6,547 bases of DNA from contig DOOY01000137.1 of assembly GCA_003514765.1 (NCBI GenBank), positions 1 through 6,547 on the forward strand. Reading direction: 5' to 3'. Origin of the DNA: Nitrosomonas sp. Lineage in GTDB: Bacteria > Pseudomonadota > Gammaproteobacteria > Burkholderiales > Nitrosomonadaceae. The notes beneath the pieces were generated by a model, which ran no database searches, was not told the DNA's origin, and was given only the letters and a program-made list of their open reading frames with translations. Of the stretch, positions 6,352 through 6,547 are shown piece after piece. The translations under genes and the position numbers were made by a program. The first letter of the stretch is position 1, and each line of letters starts with the position of its first letter.

Positions 6352-6547
6352 GTTTGCGTTCATTCTAAAGTCAATTACCCAGATGCATTGTAGGTATTAA
6401 CGGGGTGAATGCCACTCTGATCTTGAAAAAGGTGCAATCCTGGATTTGAGCTGAACTGCTCGGGGAGCGCGATTGTGGCAAGGAGGCATTATTCGAGACG
6501 GATTTTTATGGTTCCCTGCACGGAATGCTTAGGAGCCGTGAAGAAAT
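6352..6547. other. Right edge, nothing supportable
   Basis: One + strand frame is open from 6427 to the edge, with GTG at 6475 preceded by GGGGAG (6462-6467). It would give 24 residues (VARRHYSRRIFMVPCTECLG...) before the window ends. This is too short to distinguish an incoming gene from chance. Confidence 0.2.

Overview
The window suggests a betaproteobacterium, probably close to Nitrosomonas. This is an inference from recalled similarity of the protoglobin, NadB and ceramidase-like proteins plus moderate base composition; no search was run. It is ordinary chromosomal sequence with several intact genes and at least two decayed or interrupted ones. I see no rRNA, tRNA, CRISPR array or recognisable insertion sequence.

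Left part (1-1110): the C-terminal part of a multi-pass ceramidase-like (CREST superfamily) membrane protein runs in from the left edge on the + strand. It is followed by a small membrane-anchored reading frame cut by a single in-frame TAG, and by a hairpin resembling an intrinsic terminator. Middle left (1117-2490): a stand-alone protoglobin on the - strand and a small exported protein on the + strand are divergently arranged around a 345-base gap in which no gene can be supported.

Centre (2560-4211): a complete nadB (L-aspartate oxidase, first step of de novo NAD synthesis) with all key active-site residues. It converges, with only 9 bases between stop codons, on a probable two-gene - strand unit (5302 down to 4221). 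That unit encodes an exported His/Met-rich protein and a five-helix, histidine-containing membrane protein that resembles a b-type cytochrome. A perfect 14-bp palindrome carrying TATAAT lies just upstream of the unit.

Right part (5500-6547): the wreck of a GAF-GGDEF diguanylate cyclase on the + strand, with nonsense codons, an internal deletion and a frameshift. It converges on an 85-residue - strand protein of unknown function. The last ~200 bases hold nothing I can support.

The genes do not form one pathway. The most useful observations are the c-di-GMP enzyme pseudogene, the TAG-split membrane gene, the exported metal-binding-like protein paired with a heme-like membrane protein, and an 11-bp palindrome (ATGTTkAACAT) found just upstream of two - strand genes, one of them the protoglobin. 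I found no clear previously undescribed multi-gene system.
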